From Abiotrophia sp. HMSC24B09 (GTDB lineage: Bacteria; Bacillota; Bacilli; Lactobacillales; Aerococcaceae): a DNA stretch of 64,000 nucleotides. Position numbers and translations under genes: made by a program. Shown here piece by piece: positions 28,622 through 37,369 of this stretch; the stretch's first letter is position 1; each line of letters opens with the position of its first letter. Under the pieces are notes generated by a model that made no database searches, was not told where the DNA came from, and saw only the letters and a program-made list of their open reading frames with translations. The DNA is taken from NCBI RefSeq assembly GCF_001815865.1, contig NZ_KV822187.1:1-64000 (forward strand), given 5' to 3'.

Positions 28622-29892
28622 GAAGCAGTCTCCTTTTGCGGTTTGATACGCTTGTTGTGCTTGTTGTAATAGAAAGGCTGGTGGCTACCTAGCACCGTAT
28701 CTTCTGTAATGACAATACGGCTGATATTTTCGTCACTTGGGACGATAAACATAATATCCAACATGACGGATTCCAGGATAGAACGGAGGCCACGTGCGCC
28801 AGTATTGCGCTCAATCGCCTGCTTGGCAATGGCAATCAGGGCCTTTTCCTTGAATTCTAGCTCTACACCATCAATTTGGAAGAGGCGTTGATATTGTTTA
28901 ACCAAGGCATTCTTAGGTTCTGTTAAGATACGAACCAAGTCCTCTTGGGTTAACTTCTCTAACATGGCCATAACAGGCAAACGCCCTATAAACTCTGGGA
29001 TCAAACCAAACTTCAAGAGGTCTTCTGACGTGACTTGTTGCATGAGCGACTTGGATTGATCCAACTTGCCATTGCTGCTACCAAAACCAATGACTTTGCT
29101 ACCTAAGCGTTCCTTGACAATGGTCTCGATACCATCAAAGGCGCCTCCTACAATAAAGAGAATTTGCGAGGTATCCAGTTGGATGAACTCTTGGTTAGGA
29201 TGCTTACGGCCACCCTTAGGTGGGATGTTAGCGATCGTCCCTTCCAAAATCTTGAGCAAGGCTTGTTGGACCCCTTCTCCACTAACATCGCGGGTAATGG
29301 AGACATTCTCACTCTTACGGGCAATCTTGTCGATTTCATCGACATAGATAATGCCGTGTTGAGCTTTTTCAATATCATAGTCTGCTGCTTGAACCAACTT
29401 GAGTAAGATGTTTTCCACATCTTCCCCCACATAGCCAGCTTCAGTTAGGCTAGTCGCATCAGCAATCGCAAAAGGCACATTAAGTAACTTGGCCAAGGAC
29501 TGGGCAAGGAAAGTCTTCCCGGAGCCCGTTGGGCCAATCAGACAGATATTGCTCTTTTGTAATTCAATATCCGCTTCATGTGTGGCAATGCTAGCGTTAA
29601 TACGTTTGTAGTGGTTGTAGACGGCAACTGCCAAGGATTTCTTGGCTTCAGTCTGGCCGATGACGTATTGGTTAAGATGGGCCATGATTTCGGCAGGTTT
29701 GAGGACGCTCACGCCACTAAAACCTTCTGAATCACCGACCATATCCTGACGAATGATTTCCTCGCATAGGCCTACACATTCATCACAAATATAGACATCT
29801 GGCCCTGCTATAATCTTATTGACTTCATCTTGGGACTTGCCACAGAACGAGCAATAGTAGCCGCCATGATTCCCGGTATGGTTACTGGTCAT
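28618..29892 (-). CDS. clpX: ATP-dependent Clp protease ATP-binding subunit ClpX
   Basis: A hexameric AAA+ unfoldase that feeds substrates to ClpP. The N-terminal zinc-binding domain has Cys14, Cys17, Cys36 and Cys39 (YCSFCGKS...ICDECV). The AAA+ domain shows GPTGSGKT, the DEIDK Walker B and the C-terminal RNTGARGLR motif. The length is 424 aa. The order tig-clpX-ysxC is the common Firmicutes arrangement. Confidence 0.98.
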   Translation of the reverse strand: MTSNHTGNHGGYYCSFCGKSQDEVNKIIAGPDVYICDECVGLCEEIIRQDMVGDSEGFSGVSVLKPAEIMAHLNQYVIGQTEAKKSLAVAVYNHYKRINASIATHEADIELQKSNICLIGPTGSGKTFLAQSLAKLLNVPFAIADATSLTEAGYVGEDVENILLKLVQAADYDIEKAQHGIIYVDEIDKIARKSENVSITRDVSGEGVQQALLKILEGTIANIPPKGGRKHPNQEFIQLDTSQILFIVGGAFDGIETIVKERLGSKVIGFGSSNGKLDQSKSLMQQVTSEDLLKFGLIPEFIGRLPVMAMLEKLTQEDLVRILTEPKNALVKQYQRLFQIDGVELEFKEKALIAIAKQAIERNTGARGLRSILESVMLDIMFIVPSDENISRIVITEDTVLGSHQPFYYNKHNKRIKPQKETAS

Positions 29893-30000
29893 GGTAATCG
29901 ATCCTTCCTCTAACGTACATAATGAGGGATGCAGATAGTCATCGTTGAACTTAAGACTCTCGCAACCCTCATTTATAGTTATTCTAATAGGTTTATTTTA

Positions 30001-31281
30001 TTATTTTTCTACCGCAGAATCAACAATTAAGCTCATTGCCTTCTTCATACGGATGTCAGCAGTTAACATATCAGTTGACACAAATTGTTTGACTTGGTCA
30101 GCAGACATGTTGTATTGAGATGCCAAGTCAGCGACTTCAGCGTCGATTTCAGCATCCGTTACTTGAATGTCTTCAGCCTTAACGATGGCTTCTAATACTA
30201 AGTTAGTCTTAGTACGTAATTCAGCTTCTTCAGCGAATTGAGCACGTAAGCCTTCAGCGTTAGTACCAGTGATTTGGAAGTATAAGTCTTCGTTAATCCC
30301 TTGACGTTTCAAGTTATTGGTGAAGTGAGATACTTGACGGTTGATTTCGTCTTCTACCATTACTTCTGGTAATTCAACGATTTCAGCATTCTTAACCGCT
30401 TGACGTAAAGCTAAGTCTTCTACAACTTCCTTAGCAGCAGTCTTTTTAGACTCTTCTAATTGAACACGGATTTTATTTTCTAATTCAGCTAAGCTTTCAA
30501 CTTCTGAATCCACGTCTTTTGCAAATTCGTCATCTAATTCAGGTAATTCTTTGGCTTTTACTTCGTGAACGGTTACTTTGAAGACAGCGTCTTGACCTTT
30601 AAGGTTTTCTGCATGGTAAGCTTCTGGGAAGGTTACTTTCACTTCCACTTGGTCGCCTGCTTTGGTCCCAACTAATTGGTCTTCAAAGCCTGGGATGAAG
30701 CTGTTAGAACCAAGTTCTAATGAGTGGTTTTCACCCTTACCGCCTTCAAATGCTTGGTCACCCAAGAAACCTTCGAAGTCGATAACCACTGTATCGCCTA
30801 ATTCAGCTGCGCCTTCTTTAACAACGAGTTCAGCCAAACCTAAACGACGAGATTCTAATTCGTCCTTAACATCTTGATCAGACACTTGACGGTCTTGTGC
30901 TTCTACTTCTAAGCCCTTGTAGTCGCCTAATTTCACTTCTGGTTTTAAGACAACTTCAGCTTTTAATACCCAAGGTTGACCTGCTTCGAGTTTTTCGATG
31001 TCAATCTTTGGTTCAGTTACCACTTCTAATTCAGCCTCTTGAATAGCTTTAGATAAATGAACTGGCAAGAGAGCGTTCAAGGCATCTTCGTAGAGCGCTG
31101 CTTCCCCATATACATTGTTGAAGATTTGACGTGGCACTTTCCCCTTACGGAAACCAGGTACTGACAAACGTTTTTGTACCTTCTTGAATGCTGTGTCTAA
31201 AGCTTTCTTCACATCTTCTACTGGAATTTCAAAGGTTAATACCCCTGTATTTGTTGCTTGTTTTTCGAATTTCGCTACCAT
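30001..31281 (-). CDS. tig: Trigger factor (ribosome-associated chaperone, PPIase)
   Basis: Folds nascent chains at the ribosome exit tunnel. The 426-aa protein has the ribosome-binding signature PGFRKGKVPRQIF (about residues 43-55), the central FKBP-type PPIase domain (ELGDTVVIDFEG) and the C-terminal chaperone arms. The ATG at 31281 has GGAGG 8 nt upstream. An in-frame start at 31341 would lie within the promoter and is rejected. Confidence 0.97.
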   Translation of the reverse strand: MVAKFEKQATNTGVLTFEIPVEDVKKALDTAFKKVQKRLSVPGFRKGKVPRQIFNNVYGEAALYEDALNALLPVHLSKAIQEAELEVVTEPKIDIEKLEAGQPWVLKAEVVLKPEVKLGDYKGLEVEAQDRQVSDQDVKDELESRRLGLAELVVKEGAAELGDTVVIDFEGFLGDQAFEGGKGENHSLELGSNSFIPGFEDQLVGTKAGDQVEVKVTFPEAYHAENLKGQDAVFKVTVHEVKAKELPELDDEFAKDVDSEVESLAELENKIRVQLEESKKTAAKEVVEDLALRQAVKNAEIVELPEVMVEDEINRQVSHFTNNLKRQGINEDLYFQITGTNAEGLRAQFAEEAELRTKTNLVLEAIVKAEDIQVTDAEIDAEVADLASQYNMSADQVKQFVSTDMLTADIRMKKAMSLIVDSAVEK

Positions 31282-31324
31282 GTAACTTTCCTCCATAGCT
31301 TCTTGTTTATTTACACACTCCACA

Positions 31325-31353
31325 ATTTTAACTGAAAGCATCCAATTTGTAAA
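31325..31353 (-). promoter_or_regulatory. Promoter of tig
   Basis: On the minus strand TTTACA (31348-31353) and TAAAAT (31325-31330) are 17 bp apart, each one mismatch from consensus, 44 bp before the tig ATG. Confidence 0.8.
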
Positions 31354-31425
31354 CAGATTTCCCCTATTTTTACTGACTTTTCCTCAGATTTGACTCCATT
31401 AAGTGGGACCACCTATTTTCTCTAC

Positions 31426-32547
31426 CTATTCCACGTATGGAAGTAAGTAGCCATAGCCCTTACTTTCCATCTGGTCCTTAGGAATGAAGGTAATGGAAGC
31501 TGAGTTAATACAATAGCGGAGGCCACCCTTGTCCTTAGGCCCATCATCAAAGACATGTCCCAAATGAGAGTTACCAGAACGTGACCGGACTTCAATCCGC
31601 CTCATGTTAAAGCTAGTGTCTTCCTTATAGCGTGCTACATCCGCTGAGATAGGCTTGGTAAAGCTAGGCCAGCCGCAACCCGAGTCATACTTATCCTTAG
31701 AGGAGAAGAGTGGCTCCCCAGTAGCGACATCCACATAGATACCTGGCTCCTTATTATCCCAATATTGGTTGGAAAAGGCCTGCTCGGTGTTATTTTCCTG
31801 GGTCACAGCGTATTGAGCAGGGCTTAATTTTTCCTTCAGTTCTTGATCACTTGGTTTGGGATAGAGGCTGACATCAATCAAGGGATCCTGCGCCTTCTTG
31901 AGATCGATGTGGCAGTAACCGTTAGGATGTTTGGTCAGATAGTCTTGATGTTCTTCCTCAGCCTTAACATAGTTTTTAAGAGGCTCCAATTCAACCTTGA
32001 GTTCTTGGCCCAATTCTTCCGCCTTTTCCTTCATTACTGCTTGGGCGACAGCCATATCCTCTTCGCTCTCATAATAAATACCCGTCCGATATTGTCGGCC
32101 CTCATCATTGCCTTGCTTATTAAGGGAAAGCGGATCTACAACCCGGAAGTAATAGAGTAAGAGTTGACGCACATCTAGTTTACTGGCATCATAGGTGATT
32201 TTAACCGTTTCGGCGTGGTCAGTCTGACCGATTAAGGTATAGTTGGTGATGTCTGACGTCCCATTGGCATAGCCAGATTCCACATCAAGCACCCCATCAA
32301 TTTGCTCAAAATAAGCTTCTAGGCCCCAAAAACAGCCACCTGCTAGATAGAGAGTCTTGAGATTCTCGGCTTTGACTTCTTCCTTGCTTGAAGTACTAGA
32401 AGAACTAGTAGCATTTGCCGCAAGGGCGGCTTCTACCCGGCTTTCGATATTTTGGGCGGTCAGGCCAGAATGAGAGGTCCGCCACCAGACAAGCGTAATT
32501 ACCCCTAGAACCGCAATTAAGCCGGTTAATAAATAACGTTTATCCAT
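31426..32547 (-). CDS. msrAB: Exported peptide methionine sulfoxide reductase MsrAB
   Basis: A two-domain enzyme that reduces both S and R epimers of methionine sulfoxide in proteins. It has 373 aa: an uncleaved N-terminal membrane anchor (about 5-21), a Ser-rich linker, MsrA with the catalytic GGCFWG (Cys72), then MsrB with SGCGWPSF and the catalytic RYCINSAS (Cys346). The anchor places it outside the membrane. It is downstream of a TlpA-like thioredoxin and ccdA, the arrangement of the pneumococcal CcdA2-Etrx2-MsrAB2 surface repair system, in which electrons flow CcdA to thioredoxin to MsrAB. Confidence 0.95.
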   Translation of the reverse strand: MDKRYLLTGLIAVLGVITLVWWRTSHSGLTAQNIESRVEAALAANATSSSSTSSKEEVKAENLKTLYLAGGCFWGLEAYFEQIDGVLDVESGYANGTSDITNYTLIGQTDHAETVKITYDASKLDVRQLLLYYFRVVDPLSLNKQGNDEGRQYRTGIYYESEEDMAVAQAVMKEKAEELGQELKVELEPLKNYVKAEEEHQDYLTKHPNGYCHIDLKKAQDPLIDVSLYPKPSDQELKEKLSPAQYAVTQENNTEQAFSNQYWDNKEPGIYVDVATGEPLFSSKDKYDSGCGWPSFTKPISADVARYKEDTSFNMRRIEVRSRSGNSHLGHVFDDGPKDKGGLRYCINSASITFIPKDQMESKGYGYLLPYVE

Positions 32548-32582
32548 TATAGTTTCCTTCTTTCAAATTTTAAGAACCTTCC

Positions 32583-33164
32583 TTAGTCCATGCTAGCCAA
32601 TTGATCTAAGACACTTTGCCGATCCATATGGCCTAATTGGACCTTTACTAGTTCCCCCTTGGAATTGATAAAGGCCGAAGTGGGATAGGCCACAACCCCT
32701 AATTGCTTCATAAAATCACCTGACTGGTCCACTAAGACCGGCAAATGCGTATAATCTAGGCCGGAAAACCACTTGGTAAAATCGGCCAGTGGCTTTTCAT
32801 TTCGAATTTCAGGTGCCACCATGGATAAGACGACCACATCATTTCCTTGATTGCTTTCATCAGCTAAGGCGTCGACATCCTTGAGTCCTGCTAGGCAGAT
32901 AGAACACCAGGAGGCCCAGAATTTAATGTAGACTTTCTTGCCTCGCAAATCTTCTAACTTATAAGTTTTACCATGAATATCTTGAAAGGTCCCGCTTAAG
33001 CTTTGCCCTGCTTCTTGCTTTTGGGAAGACGTGTTTGTTTGTGTGGCGCTAGCTGTTTTGTTGGCATTACTCGCCTCCTGATGAGGTTGGCAGGCCGCTA
33101 GACAGCCTGAACTTAAACTTACTAGACCTAAGACTTGCCAAAATTTACGTGTAAAATGTGACAT
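32583..33164 (-). CDS. TlpA-like thioredoxin-fold lipoprotein
   Basis: A 193-aa exported protein with a signal peptide and the lipobox LAAC (Cys25 as lipid anchor). A low-complexity Ser/Thr/Gln linker follows, then a TlpA/ResA-type thioredoxin fold with the active site WCSIC (Cys87, Cys90). It is expected to take electrons from CcdA and reduce MsrAB outside the membrane. It sits between ccdA (18-bp gap) and msrAB (35-bp gap) and resembles pneumococcal Etrx proteins. Confidence 0.93.
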   Translation of the reverse strand: MSHFTRKFWQVLGLVSLSSGCLAACQPHQEASNANKTASATQTNTSSQKQEAGQSLSGTFQDIHGKTYKLEDLRGKKVYIKFWASWCSICLAGLKDVDALADESNQGNDVVVLSMVAPEIRNEKPLADFTKWFSGLDYTHLPVLVDQSGDFMKQLGVVAYPTSAFINSKGELVKVQLGHMDRQSVLDQLASMD

Positions 33165-33182
33165 ATTGTTTGCCTCTTTTTC

Positions 33183-33860
33183 CTAGATTTTGTTGAACAT
33201 AACCAGAATACCGACCAATATGATGAGGACAGCCCCCACCCGTTTAATCAGCATCATGTGTTGTTTGGCCACATTAAGCCATTTGACGAGAGATGATGAT
33301 ACCACTGCCAAGAGTAAGAAAGGTACTGACAGGCCCAAAGCATAGACGAAGAGTAAGCTTCCACCGTACCAAGCACTGGCCCCTGTGGTGGTCACTAAGG
33401 CTAAGACAGAACTCAAGACTGGCCCGACACAAGGCGTCCAACCAAAGCTAAAGCTCAGTCCCAATAGAAAGCTCCGCGTTAATTCCCCAGCCTTTTTAGC
33501 CTCCATCTGGACGGTCTTTTGGCGACTAAGCCATGGAATCTCCACTAATTCCAGCTGATAAATTCCCATCAGCACGATTATGCCCCCTAGCACATAGCGG
33601 GTATAGTGACCATAGACGATTTGTCCCAAGAGACTGGCCGCAAAGCCTAACATGAAGAAAATCAGCGAAATACCTGACATGAAAGCCAAAACCTTCAAGA
33701 CTGGCAAGAGATAAAAGCTATAATTGCCAATTTTTACCTTCTTGTCCCCGGTCTCTCCCATAAAGGTTCCCATATACAAAGGAAACAATGGCAAGACACA
33801 TGGGGATAAAAAGGAAAGTATTCCCGCCCCAAAGACTGTTAAATAATACGATATCGACAT
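33183..33860 (-). CDS. ccdA: CcdA-type thiol-disulfide transporter
   Basis: A 225-aa membrane protein with six helices that carries electrons from cytosolic thioredoxin across the membrane. The two redox cysteines are in LSPCVLP (Cys21) and WTPCVGP, the DsbD/CcdA pair. It is first in the ccdA-thioredoxin-msrAB operon and has its own promoter, divergent from recU. Confidence 0.95.
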   Translation of the reverse strand: MSISYYLTVFGAGILSFLSPCVLPLFPLYMGTFMGETGDKKVKIGNYSFYLLPVLKVLAFMSGISLIFFMLGFAASLLGQIVYGHYTRYVLGGIIVLMGIYQLELVEIPWLSRQKTVQMEAKKAGELTRSFLLGLSFSFGWTPCVGPVLSSVLALVTTTGASAWYGGSLLFVYALGLSVPFLLLAVVSSSLVKWLNVAKQHMMLIKRVGAVLIILVGILVMFNKI

Positions 33861-33890
33861 AAAATCCCTCCTGCGAATAATTACATACCT

Positions 33891-33919
33891 ATTATAAGTC
33901 CTAATTGCTAGATTATCAT
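33891..33919 (-). promoter_or_regulatory. Promoter of the ccdA-msrAB operon
   Basis: On the minus strand ATGATA (33914-33919) and TATAAT (33891-33896) are 17 bp apart, about 31 bp before the ccdA start codon. The SD is GGAGG. Confidence 0.7.
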
Positions 33920-34056
33920 TTATTTTGATTGGGAACAGCTACTTCCTTAAAAAAGTGCCTATTTATGAACTTTTTGTGTAATTTCAGGGCACTTATAGCG
34001 AAATACTAGGCGGGAGGGGCTTGCTTCTAGTATAATAAGGTGAAGGAGTGAGTGGA

Positions 34057-34698
34057 ATGGTTAAATATCCAGCTGGTTCAGCCCGGCATAGAGCCATTAA
34101 TAAACCAGCAGGGCAAAGCATAGAGCCACCTAAAGCTGGGACTATGCAAAATCTCAAGGCATCCAAAAAGCCTACTCAGTACGGTAGCCGAGGCATGTCC
34201 TTAGAAGATCGTATTAATCAATCCAACCAATACTACCTCAGTCATAACCTGGCGGTGATCCACAAGAAACCGACACCGATCCAAATCGTCAAGGTGGATT
34301 TCCCGCGTCGTAGCGCTGCTCGGATAACCGAGGCCTACTATCGCCAAGCCTCGACAACAGACTACAACGGCCTCTATTTAGGTCGCTATCTGGATTTTGA
34401 AGCTAAGGAAACGACTAATAAAACTAGTTTCCCACTGGCCAACTTACCAGACCACCAGATTGAGCACATGCGACAATGCCACCAACAAGGCGGTATCGTC
34501 TTTCTCTTAATTAGCTTCAAAGTGCATGACAAGGTCTATTTACTTCCCTTCCCTGCCCTCGATCAGTGGTTGGAAAGTCAGAAGCGCAAGAGCTTGCCCC
34601 TCACTTACCTGGAAAGCCATGGCTACCTCTGCCAACAAGGGGTCTTTCCTATGATTGATTATTTAGCAGCTGTGGACCTCTGGCTCCAAGCTCATTAG
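34057..34698 (+). CDS. recU: Holliday junction resolvase RecU
   Basis: RecU cuts four-way junctions in recombination and chromosome segregation of Gram-positives. The 213-aa protein has the nuclease core GLYLGRYLDFEAKET and the N-terminal stalk region. The ATG at 34057 has AAGGAG 8 nt upstream; the in-frame GTG at 34048 overlaps that SD. A TATAAT at 34031-34036 is the likely -10, without a clear -35. It is followed after 24 bp by a class A PBP gene, the conserved recU-ponA pair. Confidence 0.96.
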   Translation: MVKYPAGSARHRAINKPAGQSIEPPKAGTMQNLKASKKPTQYGSRGMSLEDRINQSNQYYLSHNLAVIHKKPTPIQIVKVDFPRRSAARITEAYYRQASTTDYNGLYLGRYLDFEAKETTNKTSFPLANLPDHQIEHMRQCHQQGGIVFLLISFKVHDKVYLLPFPALDQWLESQKRKSLPLTYLESHGYLCQQGVFPMIDYLAAVDLWLQAH

Positions 34699-34722
34699 TT
34701 TGACAAGAAAGGAGGGATTGAC

Positions 34723-37320
34723 TTGGTAACTGGAAGTCGTCTCGAACGCAAGAAATATCAAGCCTCCCAACAAGAATCTACGCCTCTTGATTCGTCTGAG
34801 AATCAAGGCCGACAAAAGAAGAAAGGTAAAAAAGCTGGTAAGAAACCCCTTTGGCGCCGTATCCTTAAATACTGCCTGATTGCCTTCTTCAGTCTCTTTA
34901 TTTTGGCAGTTGCCTCAGGGGCCGCCATCTTTATCTACTACTCCTCTTCTGCCCCACAAATCACGGAAGCAGATTTGGTCGGTCAGATGCCAAGTAAAAT
35001 CTATGACCAAAAAGGCAACCTAATCAAGGAATTAGGTAATCAGAGCCGCGACCTCATGCAGGCCAATGAAATACCTGAAAACCTAAAAAATGCTGTGATT
35101 GCTATTGAAGACGGTCGTTTCTACAATCACAACGGGATTGACCCCATTCGGATTGCGGGTGCCTTTGTCCGTAATATTCGCAGAGGTCGAATTTCCGAAG
35201 GTGGCTCGACCATTACCCAGCAATTAGTCAAGAACTCGGTCTTCTCGACTGACTTTAAGGACCAAACCTTAAAACGTAAGGTCCAGGAAGCCTGGTTAGC
35301 CATGCAACTGGAGCGTGAGTACACCAAGGACCAAATACTGACCTTCTATCTCAACAAGCTTTTCTATTCTAATAATACCTACGGCGCTAAGACAGCTGCC
35401 CGCCTCTTCTTCGGCAAGGAACTCAGTCAGTTAACCGTTGGTGAAGCGGCTCTCTTAGCCGGGATTCCACAAGCACCATCCTCTTACGACCCCTATTCTT
35501 TCCCAGAAGCTGCCCAAGAGCGTCGCGATATCGTCCTGAGCGTCATGCTACGTCGCAAATTGATTAGTCAAGCCCAATACGACGAGGCCGTCGCTCAATC
35601 AGTCAGCTCCATGCTCAAACCATTGGATCAGAACACCATGGATAACACTGATATGGTCTTAGATTCTTATTTGGATGTGGTCGCCAAGGAAGTCAAGGAT
35701 AAGATGAATCTGGACATCTTCACTGATGGTGTCGAAGTCTATACTAACCTCAACTGGGATGCTCAAAAGCAAGCCTATGACTTGGTCAACAACGACTCTT
35801 CCCTCTTCCCAAATGATAAGATGCAGACAGCTATTTCTATTGTGGACGTCACTAATGGCCAGCTCCAAGCTGTCATTGGCGGTCGTAAGCAAAACGTCTA
35901 TCTAGGTCTCAACCGCGCCAATGCGCTGAACCGCAGTATCGGCTCAACCATGAAGCCACTGGCTGACTATGGGCCTGCCTTCGAGTACCTCAACTACTCG
36001 ACCGGGACCACCGTGGTCGATGAGCCTTATACCTATAAAAATGGTGGTGAGCTCCAAAACTTTGACTTTGAATATAAGGGCAAAATGACTCTGCGTGAAG
36101 CTTTAGCTGGTTCGCGCAATATCCCTGCCCTCAAGATGCTGCATGCAGTCGGCATGGACAATGCCTATGCCTTCCTGCAAAAACTCAACATTAACATTAG
36201 CAATAATGACAAGAAAGAGTTAGTGGAAGCCAACGCCATTGGTGGGGAAGTCTCCCCTATCCAGCTTTCAGCGGCTTACGCGGCGATTGCCAACTACGGG
36301 GAATACCATGCCCCTTATGCAGTACGTCGTGTTGTAACCTCTGCTGGAACTGTGCGTGACTTCGATTCTCCAGGATCTCGTGCCATGAAGGATTCCACCG
36401 CTTATATGCTGACCGATATCCTTAAAGGGGTTCCTGGCGAATTCGCCGCAGCTGCCAAGCTAGATGGCATCCCTAATGCAGGTAAGACTGGGACAACCAA
36501 CTATACGGCAGAGCAACTGAGCCAATTAGGTCTGGATGCTAGCACCTATGCTGCCCCAGATGGCTGGTTTGCTGGTTTTACTACCAAATATGCCATGGTC
36601 ACTTGGGTCGGTTATGATAATCCCTATGAAGCCGGTAATTATCTGACCTTAGAACAAACCCGCCTACCTCAAAAAATCTATGCCAAACTCATGACCTCGC
36701 TTATGGCTAACCAGAGCAAGTCTGACTGGACCATGCCAAGCAGCTTGGTCAAGGCTGATATTGAGAAATACACGGAGCCCTTGCTACTCCCTGGCCCATA
36801 CACACCACGGGAAATGATTTCCTCCGAGCTTTTCATTAAGGGGTCGGAACCTAAGGAACAATCCCTCAATTATGGCCGCCATATTGCTGCTCCTACTGGA
36901 TTCGACGCTAACTACAACCAACAAACACGTACCATTCACGCCACATGGGGACCATTAACTGGCTCCGGCACCTTCGAATTATCCGTCAACGGGACTGTGG
37001 TCTACCAAGGGACAGGTACAAGCTTTGATATTCCTGCCCATGAAATCCAGGATTACGTCTTACGACTGAGAATTGTGGATGGTAACAGTAGTTCCGATAC
37101 GCTAGTAATCACTGTGAGTCTCAAGTCCGAGTCTAGCTCTTCAAGTAGCCAACCAAATCCGAATGAGCAAGGAGAAAATAACCCGCAATCGCCTAACAAC
37201 CGAGGCAACCAACCTAACCAGCCGGGTCAACCGAGTCAGCCTAACCAACCAGGCCAGAACGGTAACCAACCAGGTAACCAAAATCAACCTGGCCAAAATG
37301 GTAACACGGGTCAACCTTAG
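34723..37320 (+). CDS. pbp1A: Class A penicillin-binding protein PBP1a
   Basis: A bifunctional peptidoglycan synthase of 865 aa. Order: a basic cytosolic tail, one membrane helix (about 47-73), the GT51 glycosyltransferase with catalytic Glu129 (EDGRFYNHNGID) and GGSTITQQL, then the transpeptidase with STMK (Ser408), SRN and KTGT (about 588). A fibronectin-III-like stretch and a low-complexity Asn/Gln/Pro/Gly tail complete it. Translation starts at TTG (34723) with GGAGGG 6-7 nt upstream; no nearby ATG is in frame. It is co-transcribed with recU. Confidence 0.96.
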   Translation: MVTGSRLERKKYQASQQESTPLDSSENQGRQKKKGKKAGKKPLWRRILKYCLIAFFSLFILAVASGAAIFIYYSSSAPQITEADLVGQMPSKIYDQKGNLIKELGNQSRDLMQANEIPENLKNAVIAIEDGRFYNHNGIDPIRIAGAFVRNIRRGRISEGGSTITQQLVKNSVFSTDFKDQTLKRKVQEAWLAMQLEREYTKDQILTFYLNKLFYSNNTYGAKTAARLFFGKELSQLTVGEAALLAGIPQAPSSYDPYSFPEAAQERRDIVLSVMLRRKLISQAQYDEAVAQSVSSMLKPLDQNTMDNTDMVLDSYLDVVAKEVKDKMNLDIFTDGVEVYTNLNWDAQKQAYDLVNNDSSLFPNDKMQTAISIVDVTNGQLQAVIGGRKQNVYLGLNRANALNRSIGSTMKPLADYGPAFEYLNYSTGTTVVDEPYTYKNGGELQNFDFEYKGKMTLREALAGSRNIPALKMLHAVGMDNAYAFLQKLNINISNNDKKELVEANAIGGEVSPIQLSAAYAAIANYGEYHAPYAVRRVVTSAGTVRDFDSPGSRAMKDSTAYMLTDILKGVPGEFAAAAKLDGIPNAGKTGTTNYTAEQLSQLGLDASTYAAPDGWFAGFTTKYAMVTWVGYDNPYEAGNYLTLEQTRLPQKIYAKLMTSLMANQSKSDWTMPSSLVKADIEKYTEPLLLPGPYTPREMISSELFIKGSEPKEQSLNYGRHIAAPTGFDANYNQQTRTIHATWGPLTGSGTFELSVNGTVVYQGTGTSFDIPAHEIQDYVLRLRIVDGNSSSDTLVITVSLKSESSSSSSQPNPNEQGENNPQSPNNRGNQPNQPGQPSQPNQPGQNGNQPGNQNQPGQNGNTGQP

Positions 37321-37332
37321 GCTGAGCTCATC

Positions 37333-37368
37333 AAAATACCCCATCACCTCTTGGTGATGGGGTATTTT
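37333..37368. terminator. Bidirectional terminator between pbp1A and the lipoprotein gene
   Basis: A perfect 16-bp stem (AAAATACCCCATCACC and its complement) with a TCTT loop. T runs are present on both strands, so it can end both convergent transcripts. Confidence 0.93.
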
Positions 37369-37369
37369 C

